64,000 bases of DNA from CAVPWP01 sp050789285 (lineage in GTDB: Bacteria > Pseudomonadota > Alphaproteobacteria > Rhodobacterales > Rhodobacteraceae): positions 1,240,001 to 1,304,000 of the forward strand of contig NZ_JBOUVX010000001.1 of the NCBI RefSeq assembly GCF_050789285.1, read 5' to 3'. How positions within the stretch are numbered: position 1 is the stretch's first letter; the number at the start of each line of letters is the position of its first letter. Below are positions 1 to 8,800 of the stretch, piece by piece. Under the pieces are notes generated by a model, which saw only the letters and a list, made by a program, of their open reading frames with translations, did no database searches and was not told the origin of the DNA. Made by a program: the position numbers and the translations under genes.

Positions 1-105
1 TGTCAGAAGGTTTCCGCTCTTCCGTTTCCGCATCGGTAAGTGCCGTTCCAATTCGATCGTCGCTCCCCGTGGTAACAAGACCACCGATTTCGACTCAAGC
101 GAAGC

Positions 106-510
106 CTAAACCTTCCAGAACACGAAGATTCCCCATCCGATGGCAATGAAAAGGGGGGTCCAGATTGGCTGACCGACAAATCCAAGCCATGCAAGAAAGA
201 TGTAGGCGGAGCCGAGAAGCGTGATGAACAGCCGGTCGCCCAGCGTCGTCGTCAGTCCCAGCACACCCTTGCGCTCCAGGCCGTCGCGCAACCAGAACAC
301 CTCCAGCAGACCGATAACCAGTATCGCAGAGAAGATCCCGACGAAGACCGCCAGAGTCGCGGGCGTCCAGGCCATCCAGAAATCCGGCCAGAGCGGGTCA
401 GTCCAGGAAAAGCCAGCGCTGTCCTGCTGACCGACATTCCCCCAGCCCGCCGCCGCTTGCGCCAACGCCGGAGACGGAAGCAGAAGAAGGAGTGGCAGAT
501 ACCGCAACAT
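106..510 (-). CDS. glpU: GlpU-like small membrane protein (DUF2160)
   Basis: A 134-residue protein that starts with a signal-like hydrophobic stretch and then has about three further membrane spans; the C-terminus is rich in Trp and aromatic residues. It begins 3 bp after the stop of the permease gene glpQ and is the last gene of the transporter operon. Small DUF2160 proteins accompany the glycerol importer glpSTPQUV of rhizobia, where this component is called GlpU and has no settled function. The family call rests on size, topology and context; the exact role (accessory membrane subunit) is inference. Confidence 0.75.
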   Translation of the reverse strand: MLRYLPLLLLLPSPALAQAAAGWGNVGQQDSAGFSWTDPLWPDFWMAWTPATLAVFVGIFSAILVIGLLEVFWLRDGLERKGVLGLTTTLGDRLFITLLGSAYIFLAWLGFVGQPIWTPLFIAIGWGIFVFWKV

Positions 511-513
511 GTC

Positions 514-1311
514 TCAGACCCTTCCCATCGCAAAGCCACGGGCGATGTAGTTTCGCACGAACCAGATCACGATCGCGCCCGGAATGATCGTCAGGGTGCC
601 GGCTGCCGCGAGAAGCCCGAGTTCGTAGCCCGCGCTGGACGCCGTGCGCGTCATCACTGCGGCGATGGGCTTGGCCTCGACGGCGGTCAGCGTTTTTGCC
701 AGCAGCATCTCGACCCAGGAGAACATGAAACAGAAGAAGGCCGCGACACCAACGCCGGCCTTGATGTTAGGCAGGAAGATCGTCGTGAAGAAGCGCGGGA
801 AGGAATACCCGTCGACATAAGCCGTTTCGTCCAGTTCCTTGGGAATGCCGCGCATGAACCCTTCGAGGATCCACACCGCGAGCGGCACGTTGAACAGCGT
901 GTGCGCCAGCGCGACGCCGATGTGCGTATCGAACAATCCGATCGAGGAATAGAGCTGGAAGAACGGCAGGGCAAAGACTGCTGCAGGGGCCATGCGATTG
1001 GTCAGGAGCCAGAAAAAGAGCTGCTTGTCGCCCAGGAACCGGTAGCGAGAAAAGGCATAGGCAGCTGGCAGCGCAACAGAGACTGACAGAACCGTGTTCA
1101 GAGACACGTAGATGATCGAGTGCACGTATCCCATGTACCACGTCGGATCGGTCAGGATGGCCTCGTAGTTCTCAAGAGTGAAAGTCTGTGGAAACAGGGA
1201 AAAGCCCGACAGGATCTCATTCGTCGTCTTGAATGACATCGCGACAAGCCAGTAGATGGGAAGCATCAGGAAGGCGATGTAAAGGATCGGAATGATTGAT
1301 CGTTTTCTCAT
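514..1311 (-). CDS. glpQ: ABC transporter permease, glycerol-type (GlpQ)
   Basis: A 265-residue inner-membrane permease of the MalG/UgpE class with about six spans. The cytoplasmic coupling loop near residues 155-175 carries the EAA-type motif (ETAYVDGYSFPRFF). The start ATG overlaps the stop of glpP by 4 bp (ATGA), which indicates translational coupling. It should pair with GlpP to form the translocation pore, energised by GlpS/GlpT and fed by periplasmic GlpV. The specific substrate, glycerol or a related polyol, is inferred from the operon composition rather than from this sequence alone. Confidence 0.85.
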   Translation of the reverse strand: MRKRSIIPILYIAFLMLPIYWLVAMSFKTTNEILSGFSLFPQTFTLENYEAILTDPTWYMGYVHSIIYVSLNTVLSVSVALPAAYAFSRYRFLGDKQLFFWLLTNRMAPAAVFALPFFQLYSSIGLFDTHIGVALAHTLFNVPLAVWILEGFMRGIPKELDETAYVDGYSFPRFFTTIFLPNIKAGVGVAAFFCFMFSWVEMLLAKTLTAVEAKPIAAVMTRTASSAGYELGLLAAAGTLTIIPGAIVIWFVRNYIARGFAMGRV

Positions 1312-2171
1312 TTCTGATCGTCCTTCGTCATCAGCGTGTAAAAGACCCAGCTGACCAGAAGCGTGATCGCGAAGTAGACCAGGCTCATCGCCGCCGCCGG
1401 CCCAAGGTCAAATTGCCCGAGAGCGATCTTCACCAGATCTATCGAAAGAAGCGTCGTCGCGTTGCCGGGCCCACCGCCGGTAAGCACGAAGGGCTCTGTA
1501 TAGATGTTGAAACTGTCCATGAACCTCAGCAGGATCGCGATCGTCAGCACTGTCTTCATTTTCGGCAACTGGATATAGCGGAAGACGCTCCATGGGCTCG
1601 CGCCATCGATCTTGGCGGCCTGATAGTAGGCGTCCGGGATTGAGACGAGGCCCGCGTAGCACAGCAGCACCACCAGCGAGGTCCAGTGCCAGACATCCAT
1701 GACGACGATGGTGATCCATGCAGCTAGCGGCTGTTGGGTCATGTCGTAGTTGATGCCCAGTACATCGTTCAGGAGATATCCCATCAACCCGATCTTCGGC
1801 AGCGTGAAGATGTTCCACATCGAGCCGACGACATTCCATGGGATCAACATGGGCAGCGCCATCAACACGAGGCAAACCGGCACCCAGATGCCTTTCCGGG
1901 GCATCGAAAGCGCCACGATTATACCAAGCGGTATCTCGATCAGGAGGATCAGGAAGGTGAACAGGAATTGGCGCCCAAGCGCAGCCTGGAAGCGTTCGGA
2001 ACGCAGGATCTGTTCGAACCAGCCGAGACCTTCCCAGAAGAACTGGTTGTTTCCGAACGTCTCCTGCACCGAGTAGTTGACCACGGTCATCATCGGCACG
2101 AGAGCGTTGAACGCGACCAGCGCCAAAACCGGCAGGACGAAGAACCATGCCTTTTGATTCTCGGTTTTCAT
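1308..2171 (-). CDS. glpP: ABC transporter permease, glycerol-type (GlpP)
   Basis: A 287-residue permease of the MalF/UgpA class. A hydrophobic N-terminal span near residues 12-32 is followed by a periplasmic loop and five more spans. The EAA loop is visible as AAKIDGASPWSVFRYIQLP near residues 185-203. Start and stop overlap both neighbours by 4 bp (ATGA), so glpT-glpP-glpQ form a tightly coupled block. It is the first of two membrane subunits of the predicted glycerol importer. Confidence 0.85.
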   Translation of the reverse strand: MKTENQKAWFFVLPVLALVAFNALVPMMTVVNYSVQETFGNNQFFWEGLGWFEQILRSERFQAALGRQFLFTFLILLIEIPLGIIVALSMPRKGIWVPVCLVLMALPMLIPWNVVGSMWNIFTLPKIGLMGYLLNDVLGINYDMTQQPLAAWITIVVMDVWHWTSLVVLLCYAGLVSIPDAYYQAAKIDGASPWSVFRYIQLPKMKTVLTIAILLRFMDSFNIYTEPFVLTGGGPGNATTLLSIDLVKIALGQFDLGPAAAMSLVYFAITLLVSWVFYTLMTKDDQK

Positions 2172-3241
2172 TTCCTCTCCTCGGTCGCGATCCAGCCGTC
2201 TCGATAGACCCGCGTCTTTTCGGGGCGAAAGCCGAGGTGGACCTCTGAGCCCTGTTCGGGGGCGCCGTGTTCGGAGACGACCTTGACGGCGCAGTCGCCG
2301 ACCATCGCCTCGATGACAAAATGCCTTCCAACGTCGGCAACCTTGGAAACCCTTGCAGGCAGGCCAGCGTTCCCGATCTCGATGTGTTCGGGCCGGATGC
2401 CAAGCTTTACCGTACCACCCTTCCCCGTCACGGGGCCCTCAAGCGCCACCTCATGACCCTGGAAGCGCGCGCGGTCATCGTGGACTTCGCAGGGCAGAAC
2501 GTTCATGCCTGGCGACCCGATGAAATGACCGACAAAGGTATGCCGCGGCCGCTCGAACAGATCGACGGGCGTGCCGATCTGTACGACCTCGCCGTGCTGC
2601 ATCACCACGACCTCGTCGGCGAAGGTCAATGCCTCGGTCTGGTCGTGGGTTACATAGATCATGGTCACCTTCACGCGCTGATGAAGTTCCTTTAGCTTCG
2701 ATCGGAGTTTCCATTTCAGATGTGGGTCGATCACCGTCAGCGGTTCGTCGAACATCACGACGTTCACATCGTCGCGCACAAGGCCGCGACCCATTGAGAT
2801 CTTCTGCTTGTTGTCCGGGCTGAGGCCAGAGGCGCGGGTATCGAGCATCGACTCGACCTCCAGCATGGCCGCGATCTCTGCCACTCGGGCTTCGATACGG
2901 GCTGAATCCACGCCTCGATTCTTGAGCGGGAAGGCAAGGTTTTGACGGACAGTCATCGTGTCGTAGATCACCGGGAACTGGAACACCTGTGCGATGTTGC
3001 GCCGATCCGGCGGAAGGTGCGTCACGTCCAGGTCATCGAAAAGCACCTTCCCCTCGGATGGCGTCAGAAGCCCCGAGATGATGTTCAGAAGCGTGGATTT
3101 TCCACAACCCGATGGACCCAGAAGCGCATAGGCGCCACCGTCCCTCCAGGTAACGTCGATCTCCTTCAGCGCATAGTCGTCGGGTCCAGTCGGGTTCGGA
3201 TAGTAGCTGTGGCGCAGTTTCGACAATGTAATCCGCGCCAT
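2168..3241 (-). CDS. glpT: ABC transporter ATPase, glycerol-type (GlpT)
   Basis: A 357-residue ATPase of the MalK/UgpC type with a C-terminal TOBE-like domain from about residue 275. Walker A is GPSGCGKS near residue 42, Walker B is VVMFDEP near 160, and the switch histidine is present in VTHDQTEA. The signature motif is degenerate: LSPDNKQ replaces the usual LSGGQ. Its partner GlpS has a normal signature but no switch histidine, so the two probably form a heterodimer with one canonical and one degenerate ATP site. The start lies 1 bp beyond the glpS stop. Confidence 0.88.
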   Translation of the reverse strand: MARITLSKLRHSYYPNPTGPDDYALKEIDVTWRDGGAYALLGPSGCGKSTLLNIISGLLTPSEGKVLFDDLDVTHLPPDRRNIAQVFQFPVIYDTMTVRQNLAFPLKNRGVDSARIEARVAEIAAMLEVESMLDTRASGLSPDNKQKISMGRGLVRDDVNVVMFDEPLTVIDPHLKWKLRSKLKELHQRVKVTMIYVTHDQTEALTFADEVVVMQHGEVVQIGTPVDLFERPRHTFVGHFIGSPGMNVLPCEVHDDRARFQGHEVALEGPVTGKGGTVKLGIRPEHIEIGNAGLPARVSKVADVGRHFVIEAMVGDCAVKVVSEHGAPEQGSEVHLGFRPEKTRVYRDGWIATEERK

Positions 3242-3242
3242 G

Positions 3243-4304
3243 TCAGGCCACCCTCTTTCCGTCGGTGCCGAAGTAGCGGCAATGAGCGGGGTTCATGTAG
3301 AACACGTGGTCCGTTCCGACTTCGTAGGGATGCACCCCGACTGCAAGCGAAACCCAGGCATCCTCTCCCAACCGGAAATGCGCACTGGAGTCCGATCCGG
3401 AAAGTTCCGTGACTAGCACGTGCCCATTCAATGCGACGTCTCGGTCAGTCAGCCTGTGCGGCGTCACGCGATGCGGCCGCACGGCGATCGTGTATTCCCC
3501 GTCTGGAAGACTTGCCGCGTGGCCGTCCAGTTGCCAGCTGATGCCGCTTGCCAGCCGCATTTCGTTACCGAATTTCGTTGCGGCGGCGGAATTGATGGGC
3601 GGGTCAGAGAAGACCTGCGCGGCCTTCAGATTGTCAGGGTTGCGATAGATTTCTGCGGTCGGTCCGAACTGGGTCACCTGCCCATCCGCCATCAGCGCAG
3701 TCCGCCCCCCCAGAAGCAGCGCCTCTTCGGGTTCGGAGGTTGCATATACGACGACCGAGCCGCGGCCCGCCAGCAGTTCCGGCAACTGTTCGCGAAGTTC
3801 CTCGCGCAGCTTGTAGTCCAGGTTCGCCAGCGGCTCGTCCAGCAGGACGGCGCGGCTTTCCTTGGCGATGGCCCGGGCCAGAGCGGTGCGCTGCTGTTGT
3901 CCGCCCGACAATTCGCTCGGCCGGCGGTTCAGCATCGGGCGCAATTGCAGGAGATCAGCCGCCTCCTCGACCCGCCCTTGAATTTCGCTTCTTGCCATGC
4001 CTGCGACACGCAGCGGCGAGGCGATGTTCTCGAACACGGTCATATGGGGATAGTTCACGAAGAACTGGTGCACCAGACTGACTTTGCGCTTCTGCGTCGA
4101 CACACGGCTGACGTCCACGCCGTCGATCAGGACCTTGCCGTTCGCCAAGGGGTCAAGACCGGCGATCAGCTTGATCAGCGAGGTCTTTCCCGAACCCGTC
4201 GCCCCCAGAAGCACGTTGAAGTGGCCTGCCTCCAGACGAAGTGTCGTCGGCTTGATGTGGGTGACCCGTCCGACCACCTTCGAGGCTTCTTGAAGCTCGA
4301 TCAT
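3243..4304 (-). CDS. glpS: ABC transporter ATPase, glycerol-type (GlpS)
   Basis: A 353-residue MalK-like ATPase. Visible motifs are Walker A GATGSGKT near residue 35, a consensus signature LSGGQQQR near 138 and Walker B AVLLDEPLANLD near 158. The switch histidine expected after Walker B is replaced: the segment reads VVVYATSEPEEA, with Ser where His is usual. A TOBE-like C-terminal half follows. The gene is second in the operon, 79 bp after glpV with a strong stem-loop in the gap. It is expected to pair with GlpT to drive polyol uptake. Confidence 0.88.
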   Translation of the reverse strand: MIELQEASKVVGRVTHIKPTTLRLEAGHFNVLLGATGSGKTSLIKLIAGLDPLANGKVLIDGVDVSRVSTQKRKVSLVHQFFVNYPHMTVFENIASPLRVAGMARSEIQGRVEEAADLLQLRPMLNRRPSELSGGQQQRTALARAIAKESRAVLLDEPLANLDYKLREELREQLPELLAGRGSVVVYATSEPEEALLLGGRTALMADGQVTQFGPTAEIYRNPDNLKAAQVFSDPPINSAAATKFGNEMRLASGISWQLDGHAASLPDGEYTIAVRPHRVTPHRLTDRDVALNGHVLVTELSGSDSSAHFRLGEDAWVSLAVGVHPYEVGTDHVFYMNPAHCRYFGTDGKRVA

Positions 4305-4338
4305 CCTCGGTATTCCACTCTTGGCAGGTCAGGTGAGT

Positions 4339-4365
4339 GAGACCGCCGCGAGCTGCGGCGGTCTC
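4339..4365 (-). promoter_or_regulatory. Intercistronic stem-loop between glpV and glpS
   Basis: A perfect 11-bp stem (GAGACCGCCGC paired with GCGGCGGTCTC) with a 5-nt loop. On the transcribed minus strand it lies after the glpV stop and before glpS, and no T-run follows. It is better read as an mRNA-stabilising or partial-termination element that lets the binding protein be made in excess over the other subunits, a common arrangement in ABC operons. That role is inferred from position. Confidence 0.5.
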
Positions 4366-4383
4366 CGTTTTCGGCTGGTGCGC

Positions 4384-6123
4384 TTACTGCGACTGCCAGC
4401 GCGCAACCAACTCGTCGTAGTTGACGGTCTCGCCCATCGGCTTCTCGTTCTCGAGCTTCGCCTTGGGCCCGTCGGGACGACCAAGCCATTCCGAGGGATC
4501 GATTGCCTCGTTCAGGCGCGGGCCGCATCCACCGTAGACGCCGGCTGCCTCGTCGGCCTCCTGCATCCGCGCCATGGTGATGTCCATCTCTTCGGCGAGA
4601 CGGTCCATGGCTTCCTGCGGGGTGAAGGCACCCGAGTTCACGTCACCGATCTGCTGCCACCAAATCTGGGCAAGCTTCGGGTAGTCGGGCACGTTGATGC
4701 CCGTGGGCGACCAGCGCACCCGGTCGGGCGAGCGGTAGAACTCTACCAATCCGCCAAGCTTCGGCGCGCGCTCGGTGAAGCTTTCGTGCCGGACCGACGA
4801 GTCGCGGATGAAGGTGAGGCCGACGTGGCTCTTCTTCACGTCCACCGTCTTCGAGGTCACGAACTGGGCATAAAGCCAGGCAGCCTGCGCCCGGTCAGCA
4901 GGGGTCGACTTTAGGAACGTCCACGACCCCACGTCCTGGTAGCCGACCTTCTGACCTTCCTGCCAGTAGGGGCCGTGCGGGCTGGGGGCCATCCGCCAAA
5001 GCGGATTGCCGTCGGCGTCGACGGTATTGTTGCCTTCCGACTGCGGCTTCACCATGTCGGCGGTGAAGGCGGTGTACCAGAAGATCTGCTGGGCCACGTT
5101 GCCCTGCGAGAGTGCCGGAAGCGACTGGTAGAAGTCGTAGGAGGCCGCACCCGGAGGAGCATAGTTCCTGAGCCACTCGTCCCATTTGGCGATCGCGAAC
5201 ACCGCCGCCGGCCCGTTGGCCTCGCCGCCGCGCGACACGGATGCGCCGGACGGGTTGCAGGACCCCGCTTCCATGCGGATGCCCCATTCGTCGATCGGGA
5301 TACCGTTGGGCTCACCCACGGAACCCGCGCCCGCCATCGACAACCAGGCGTCGGTCATCCGCCAGCCAAGGTCGGGCGCACGCTTGCCGTAGTCCATGTG
5401 CCCATAGATGCGCGTGCCGTCGATTTCACCCACGTCGTTGGTAAAGAACTCGGCGATGTCCTCATAGGCCGACCAGTTTACCGGAACGCCCAGATCGTAG
5501 CCGTACTTTTCCTTGAAAGCGGCCTTGAGATCTTCGCGGTCGAACCAGTCCTTGCGGAACCAGTACAGGTTCGCGAACTGCTGGTCCGGCAACTGGTAGA
5601 GCTTGCCATCAGGGCCAGTGGTGAACTGCCGGCCCATGAAGTCTTCAAGATCGAGAGTCGGCGAGGTGGTGGCGGCCCAGTCGCCAGCCATCATGTCGGA
5701 CAGCGGGTAGGCAAGTTGAAGGCGCGCGTGCGTACCGATCAGATCGGAATCGTTGACGTAGCCGTCATACAGGTTCCGGCCCGTCTGCATCTGAGTCTGC
5801 ACGGCCTGAACCACTTCACCCTCACCGAGGATCTGGTGGTTCACCTTGATGCCAGTGATTTCCTCGAACGCCTTGGTCAAAACCTCGGATTCGTAGGAAT
5901 GCGTCGGGATACCTTCCGACAGCACGTTGATTTCCATGCCGGCGTAAGGTGCGGCGGCGTCGATGAACCACTTCATCTCGGCCAACTGTTCTTCCTTGGT
6001 CAGCGTCGAAGGCTGGAATTCCTCGTCGATCCAGCGCTGGGCAGCGGCTTCGTCAGCCAAAGCACTGCCGTATCCCGCAATGACAGCGCTCGCCGCCACT
6101 GCGGAGAGTAGATACATCCGCAT
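4384..6123 (-). CDS. glpV: Periplasmic substrate-binding protein, glycerol-type (GlpV)
   Basis: A 579-residue extracellular solute-binding protein, longer than typical family 1 binding proteins and matching the GlpV class. An N-terminal signal peptide (MRMYLLSAVAASAVIAGYGS, then ALADEA) gives a probable cleavage after ALA. Many Trp and Tyr residues are spread over the two lobes, as in carbohydrate and polyol binders. The start is supported by a strong ribosome site, GGGAGGAG, about 4 nt upstream of the ATG. It is the first gene of the operon, followed by the two ATPases, two permeases and GlpU. Confidence 0.85.
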   Translation of the reverse strand: MRMYLLSAVAASAVIAGYGSALADEAAAQRWIDEEFQPSTLTKEEQLAEMKWFIDAAAPYAGMEINVLSEGIPTHSYESEVLTKAFEEITGIKVNHQILGEGEVVQAVQTQMQTGRNLYDGYVNDSDLIGTHARLQLAYPLSDMMAGDWAATTSPTLDLEDFMGRQFTTGPDGKLYQLPDQQFANLYWFRKDWFDREDLKAAFKEKYGYDLGVPVNWSAYEDIAEFFTNDVGEIDGTRIYGHMDYGKRAPDLGWRMTDAWLSMAGAGSVGEPNGIPIDEWGIRMEAGSCNPSGASVSRGGEANGPAAVFAIAKWDEWLRNYAPPGAASYDFYQSLPALSQGNVAQQIFWYTAFTADMVKPQSEGNNTVDADGNPLWRMAPSPHGPYWQEGQKVGYQDVGSWTFLKSTPADRAQAAWLYAQFVTSKTVDVKKSHVGLTFIRDSSVRHESFTERAPKLGGLVEFYRSPDRVRWSPTGINVPDYPKLAQIWWQQIGDVNSGAFTPQEAMDRLAEEMDITMARMQEADEAAGVYGGCGPRLNEAIDPSEWLGRPDGPKAKLENEKPMGETVNYDELVARWQSQ

Positions 6124-6319
6124 CTGTCTCCTCCCTGAGTGTTTGGTCCGAAAGTGTACCGGACGCGGGAAGCGTGTGACACGGCCGAAAATTTGTCAAA
6201 CTAAAAGATTAGTACTTGATCCCGACGTTGCGACCGGCGAGTTGCTCGACGGCGGACACAGACGAACATTGACCTCTTCAAGCTTCTGCAAGATCCGCGC
6301 TCTGCGGCGATGGTTGGAA
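6124..6319 (-). promoter_or_regulatory. Upstream region of the glp operon
   Basis: This 196-bp gap should hold the promoter for the glycerol transporter. On the minus strand a TTGACA hexamer lies at 6199-6194, but no good -10 follows at 16-18 nt. Directly next to it (6200-6213) is an inverted repeat ACTAA-N4-TTAGT that could bind a regulator. No DeoR-type regulator gene lies in the window. The -35 and repeat are visible; the function is a guess. Confidence 0.3.
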
Positions 6320-8020
6320 TCAACCGCCAAGCAGGAAAAGCAGCGGGAGCAACAACGCAGCAAGGATTCCGCCTTCAAACCCCCCGCCGTCTTCAGGCGG
6401 CGCCTCGACCTCTTCCTCGGGGACTTCGCCGACTGGAACCTCGTCGATTTCCCCAAAATCGTCTGGCGTATAGTCCATGAGGTCGATTTCGTCGTCCATG
6501 GAGATCACGCTCAATTCGTCTGCAGCATCCTCCGTCTTTGCGAAGACAAGACGAACGACATCAAATGCGCCCATCATGACGCTCAGGGTGGCCCCTTCAA
6601 TGTCGACATCCGCCGCCGATCGAACTCCCGGGGCGTAGGTTGCTGCCTCGGGGCTTTCATCGATCTCCGGATTGTCCGGTACGTCGAATTCCTGCATCCA
6701 GTCCGGATTGCTTCCCACTTCCAGGCGGTCGGCCCATAGCGAAATGAGATCCTCACCGATGCCTGCGACGTCCAGTGCAACCTTGCCGGGGGCATCTCCC
6801 CCCGCGGCTAGAAAGATGACAAGACGGTCGTCTCCTTCGAAACCGTAGGCGGTCAGGTTGTCGCCCCGTTCAAAATCCTTGGTCGATTGAAGAGCCCGGG
6901 TGCCCTTGAGGCTCTCGTAGATCATCTCGACCATTTTGCCGCCGACGAATATGTGGTCCTCGCCATCGGGCGATCGCCATGACAGGCGGCCGGGATGCAT
7001 GACGTCAAATCCATAGACCGCCCCTGCGGACGCTCCTGCTTCGGCATAGCTGGCAAAGGTTTCGAGCAGGAGCCGGGGATGCTCTTCCCCGTAGGAGAAG
7101 TCCTGCAGGCGATCCTGCCAATACCTCTCGAATTCGGTTGTCGTCCTGTTCTCGAGATCGACATCTTCCCGGCTCAAATCGCGATTGATCGAGAGATACT
7201 CGTCGAGAGCGTCTTCCCGGGTGATCTGGGCGACGTTCCAGGCCGACACGAAGAGATCGCCCCCATCTCCCCCTGCAGTCTCGATCGCCGCTTTCCACGC
7301 TGCCTTGTTGGCCAAGACGATGTCCATCTGCCTGTCGATTCCCTGCGCCTCGGCGGGAAAGCGGTGGTGGATGAGAAGATCAACATTGTCGAAAACGAAG
7401 TCATTCAGACCGGCACGGATTTGCACGTCATCCACATGGGACCGTCCCATCTGAACAGCAATCTTGAAGTCGGCGCCGGCAATGTTGACCGAGAGATCCC
7501 CAAGCCCGGAAACGATCTCTTCGACCATGGTCTGGGCAATGGTCGCGTACTGTTGCGCCGCTGTCCTGGCTCCATCCTCGAAGTGCCCGTAGTATTCGCT
7601 GCCAACCTGCAGGATCAGGTTGTTCGGCAGAACGCCGTATTTGCCGCTGAGCAAGTCGGACATCAGATTGGAAATGTCTGACCGCAAGACCTCTTCCTTG
7701 CCAACATAGCGTGCCGTCGGGAGGATGATGGACAATGCTGCATCCGTCGCGATCGCCTGCTGCATCATATCCGCGAGGTCGGGTCGATCGATGTCGTCTC
7801 GGTAGAGGCCGGGATACTCCAACCCATACCTGTCGGTACGTTCTTCGGCGAGAGCCCCGCCCGGCCAGATGAGCAAACCGGGATTCGAAGGTTCCGTGTG
7901 TGCCTCGAAACGATCGAAGTTGTGAAAGCTGACGAAGCGCGCCCCGAACGCCAAATCGTCGAGCACGACGGCGTCCGGTGCAGGTTCGCGAGAGAAAAGA
8001 TCAATGGCAGCAAGCGACAA
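6320..8020 (-). CDS. Unknown protein, glycoside-hydrolase-like fold, hydrophobic C-terminal tail
   Basis: About 566 residues, starting at a TTG directly after an in-frame stop; the next ATG is at residue 85, so either the TTG is real or the gene is 5'-truncated. The N-terminal 370 residues read like a TIM-barrel glycosidase-type domain (FHNFDRFEAHTEPSNPG, GLLIWPGG, AYxFD-like GFDVMHPGRLSWR), followed by a beta-rich region. The last 60 residues are acidic and Pro-rich (VPEEEVEAPPEDGGGFEGG), then a hydrophobic tail of about 15 residues ending LLFLLGG with no basic residues. No signal peptide is visible. I do not recognise the family. A Gly-plus-hydrophobic tail suggests membrane anchoring or a sorting signal, which is inference. 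Confidence 0.6.
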   Translation of the reverse strand: MSLAAIDLFSREPAPDAVVLDDLAFGARFVSFHNFDRFEAHTEPSNPGLLIWPGGALAEERTDRYGLEYPGLYRDDIDRPDLADMMQQAIATDAALSIILPTARYVGKEEVLRSDISNLMSDLLSGKYGVLPNNLILQVGSEYYGHFEDGARTAAQQYATIAQTMVEEIVSGLGDLSVNIAGADFKIAVQMGRSHVDDVQIRAGLNDFVFDNVDLLIHHRFPAEAQGIDRQMDIVLANKAAWKAAIETAGGDGGDLFVSAWNVAQITREDALDEYLSINRDLSREDVDLENRTTTEFERYWQDRLQDFSYGEEHPRLLLETFASYAEAGASAGAVYGFDVMHPGRLSWRSPDGEDHIFVGGKMVEMIYESLKGTRALQSTKDFERGDNLTAYGFEGDDRLVIFLAAGGDAPGKVALDVAGIGEDLISLWADRLEVGSNPDWMQEFDVPDNPEIDESPEAATYAPGVRSAADVDIEGATLSVMMGAFDVVRLVFAKTEDAADELSVISMDDEIDLMDYTPDDFGEIDEVPVGEVPEEEVEAPPEDGGGFEGGILAALLLPLLFLLGG

Positions 8021-8533
8021 CGCACACCTCTACTTCGGGAGCAGGCCGGCACAACCGGCGGGACCCATGCGGGGTAGCGAAGTAAGGTTAATCACGGGCT
8101 AACTGTCGTCGGTGCGACAGGCGCCCTCTCCAGTGTCACGAGACAGCTTTCCTGGCACCGCTTGGCCGGGGTCTACTTCGGAGGGCGCGCGCCAAACGCG
8201 CCAGCGACTTCGCACGGAGATGTCACACGACGAGATGCCGGTGGATAAAGCTCTCTAAACCGTAGCCCGACAGCTACCAAGGCACCCGAAAAGCTCTCGG
8301 CATGGTGGCATGCTTCAAGGGAATCAGGGCTGTTACCGATCCCAGAACAATGACCTGCGGCCTGCCCAATTGATGCGATCGACAACTGCCTACTTTGTTT
8401 GGAGGCAACTCACGCCGAGGCCACCATATATTGTGCCCATGAGCATAATTCCGCCTATTTGAAGTGTCATATTAACCCGCCATTAAGGAAGTTGGCACCT
8501 ACTGGGCGAGAATTGACCCCAGGCAAGGCAGCC
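8021..8533. other. Gap without a convincing gene
   Basis: No reading frame here looks coding. Visible structure: a short hairpin at 8103-8120 (CTGTCG/CGACAG, 6-nt loop) upstream of the minus-strand gene, and a CtrA-type site at 8472-8486 near the plus-strand small gene at 8534. Base composition falls towards the right, marking the start of the less GC-rich accessory stretch. Confidence 0.5.
8472..8486 (+). promoter_or_regulatory. CtrA-type binding site
   Basis: The sequence TTAACCCGCCATTAA matches the full alphaproteobacterial CtrA consensus TTAA-N7-TTAA exactly. It lies 48 bp upstream of the start codon at 8534, a place where an activator could act. Half-sites (TTAACC) also occur at 8728-8733 and 10337-10342, ahead of two of the other small genes. 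A chance match is possible for such a short motif. Confidence 0.45.
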
Positions 8534-8707
8534 ATGTCCGATCTAAAAGACCACACCAATCCAGACGAAAAACTTTACATCCAGGACATCCTGGCGTCGG
8601 CAGCTGAAGCTCGGGCGGCTGGCTTCCATCATACCGCGGAAGCCTTCGAGCACCTCCACAAGCTCGCGGTGGAAGCGGAACTGCGCTGCAAGAGTGCGCG
8701 CGCCTGA
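8534..8707 (+). CDS. Small helical protein A
   Basis: A 57-residue protein. I chose the internal ATG at 8534 because it has a purine-rich AAGG upstream and leaves the CtrA site in the promoter; an upstream ATG at 8399 would add 45 low-quality residues. The sequence is almost wholly alpha-helical and carries the motif F-H-H-T-A about 13 residues after an I-L pair (ILASAAEARAAGFHHTAEAF). The same pattern occurs in three other small proteins nearby. Function unknown. Confidence 0.6.
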   Translation: MSDLKDHTNPDEKLYIQDILASAAEARAAGFHHTAEAFEHLHKLAVEAELRCKSARA

Positions 8708-8800
8708 ACATTCCCATTTACTTGTCATTAACCGAATGCAACCGATAGTTGTATCACTCGGGGGTGTATGCGTTGATCTTGTTAGGAATGTAGGGTTACG

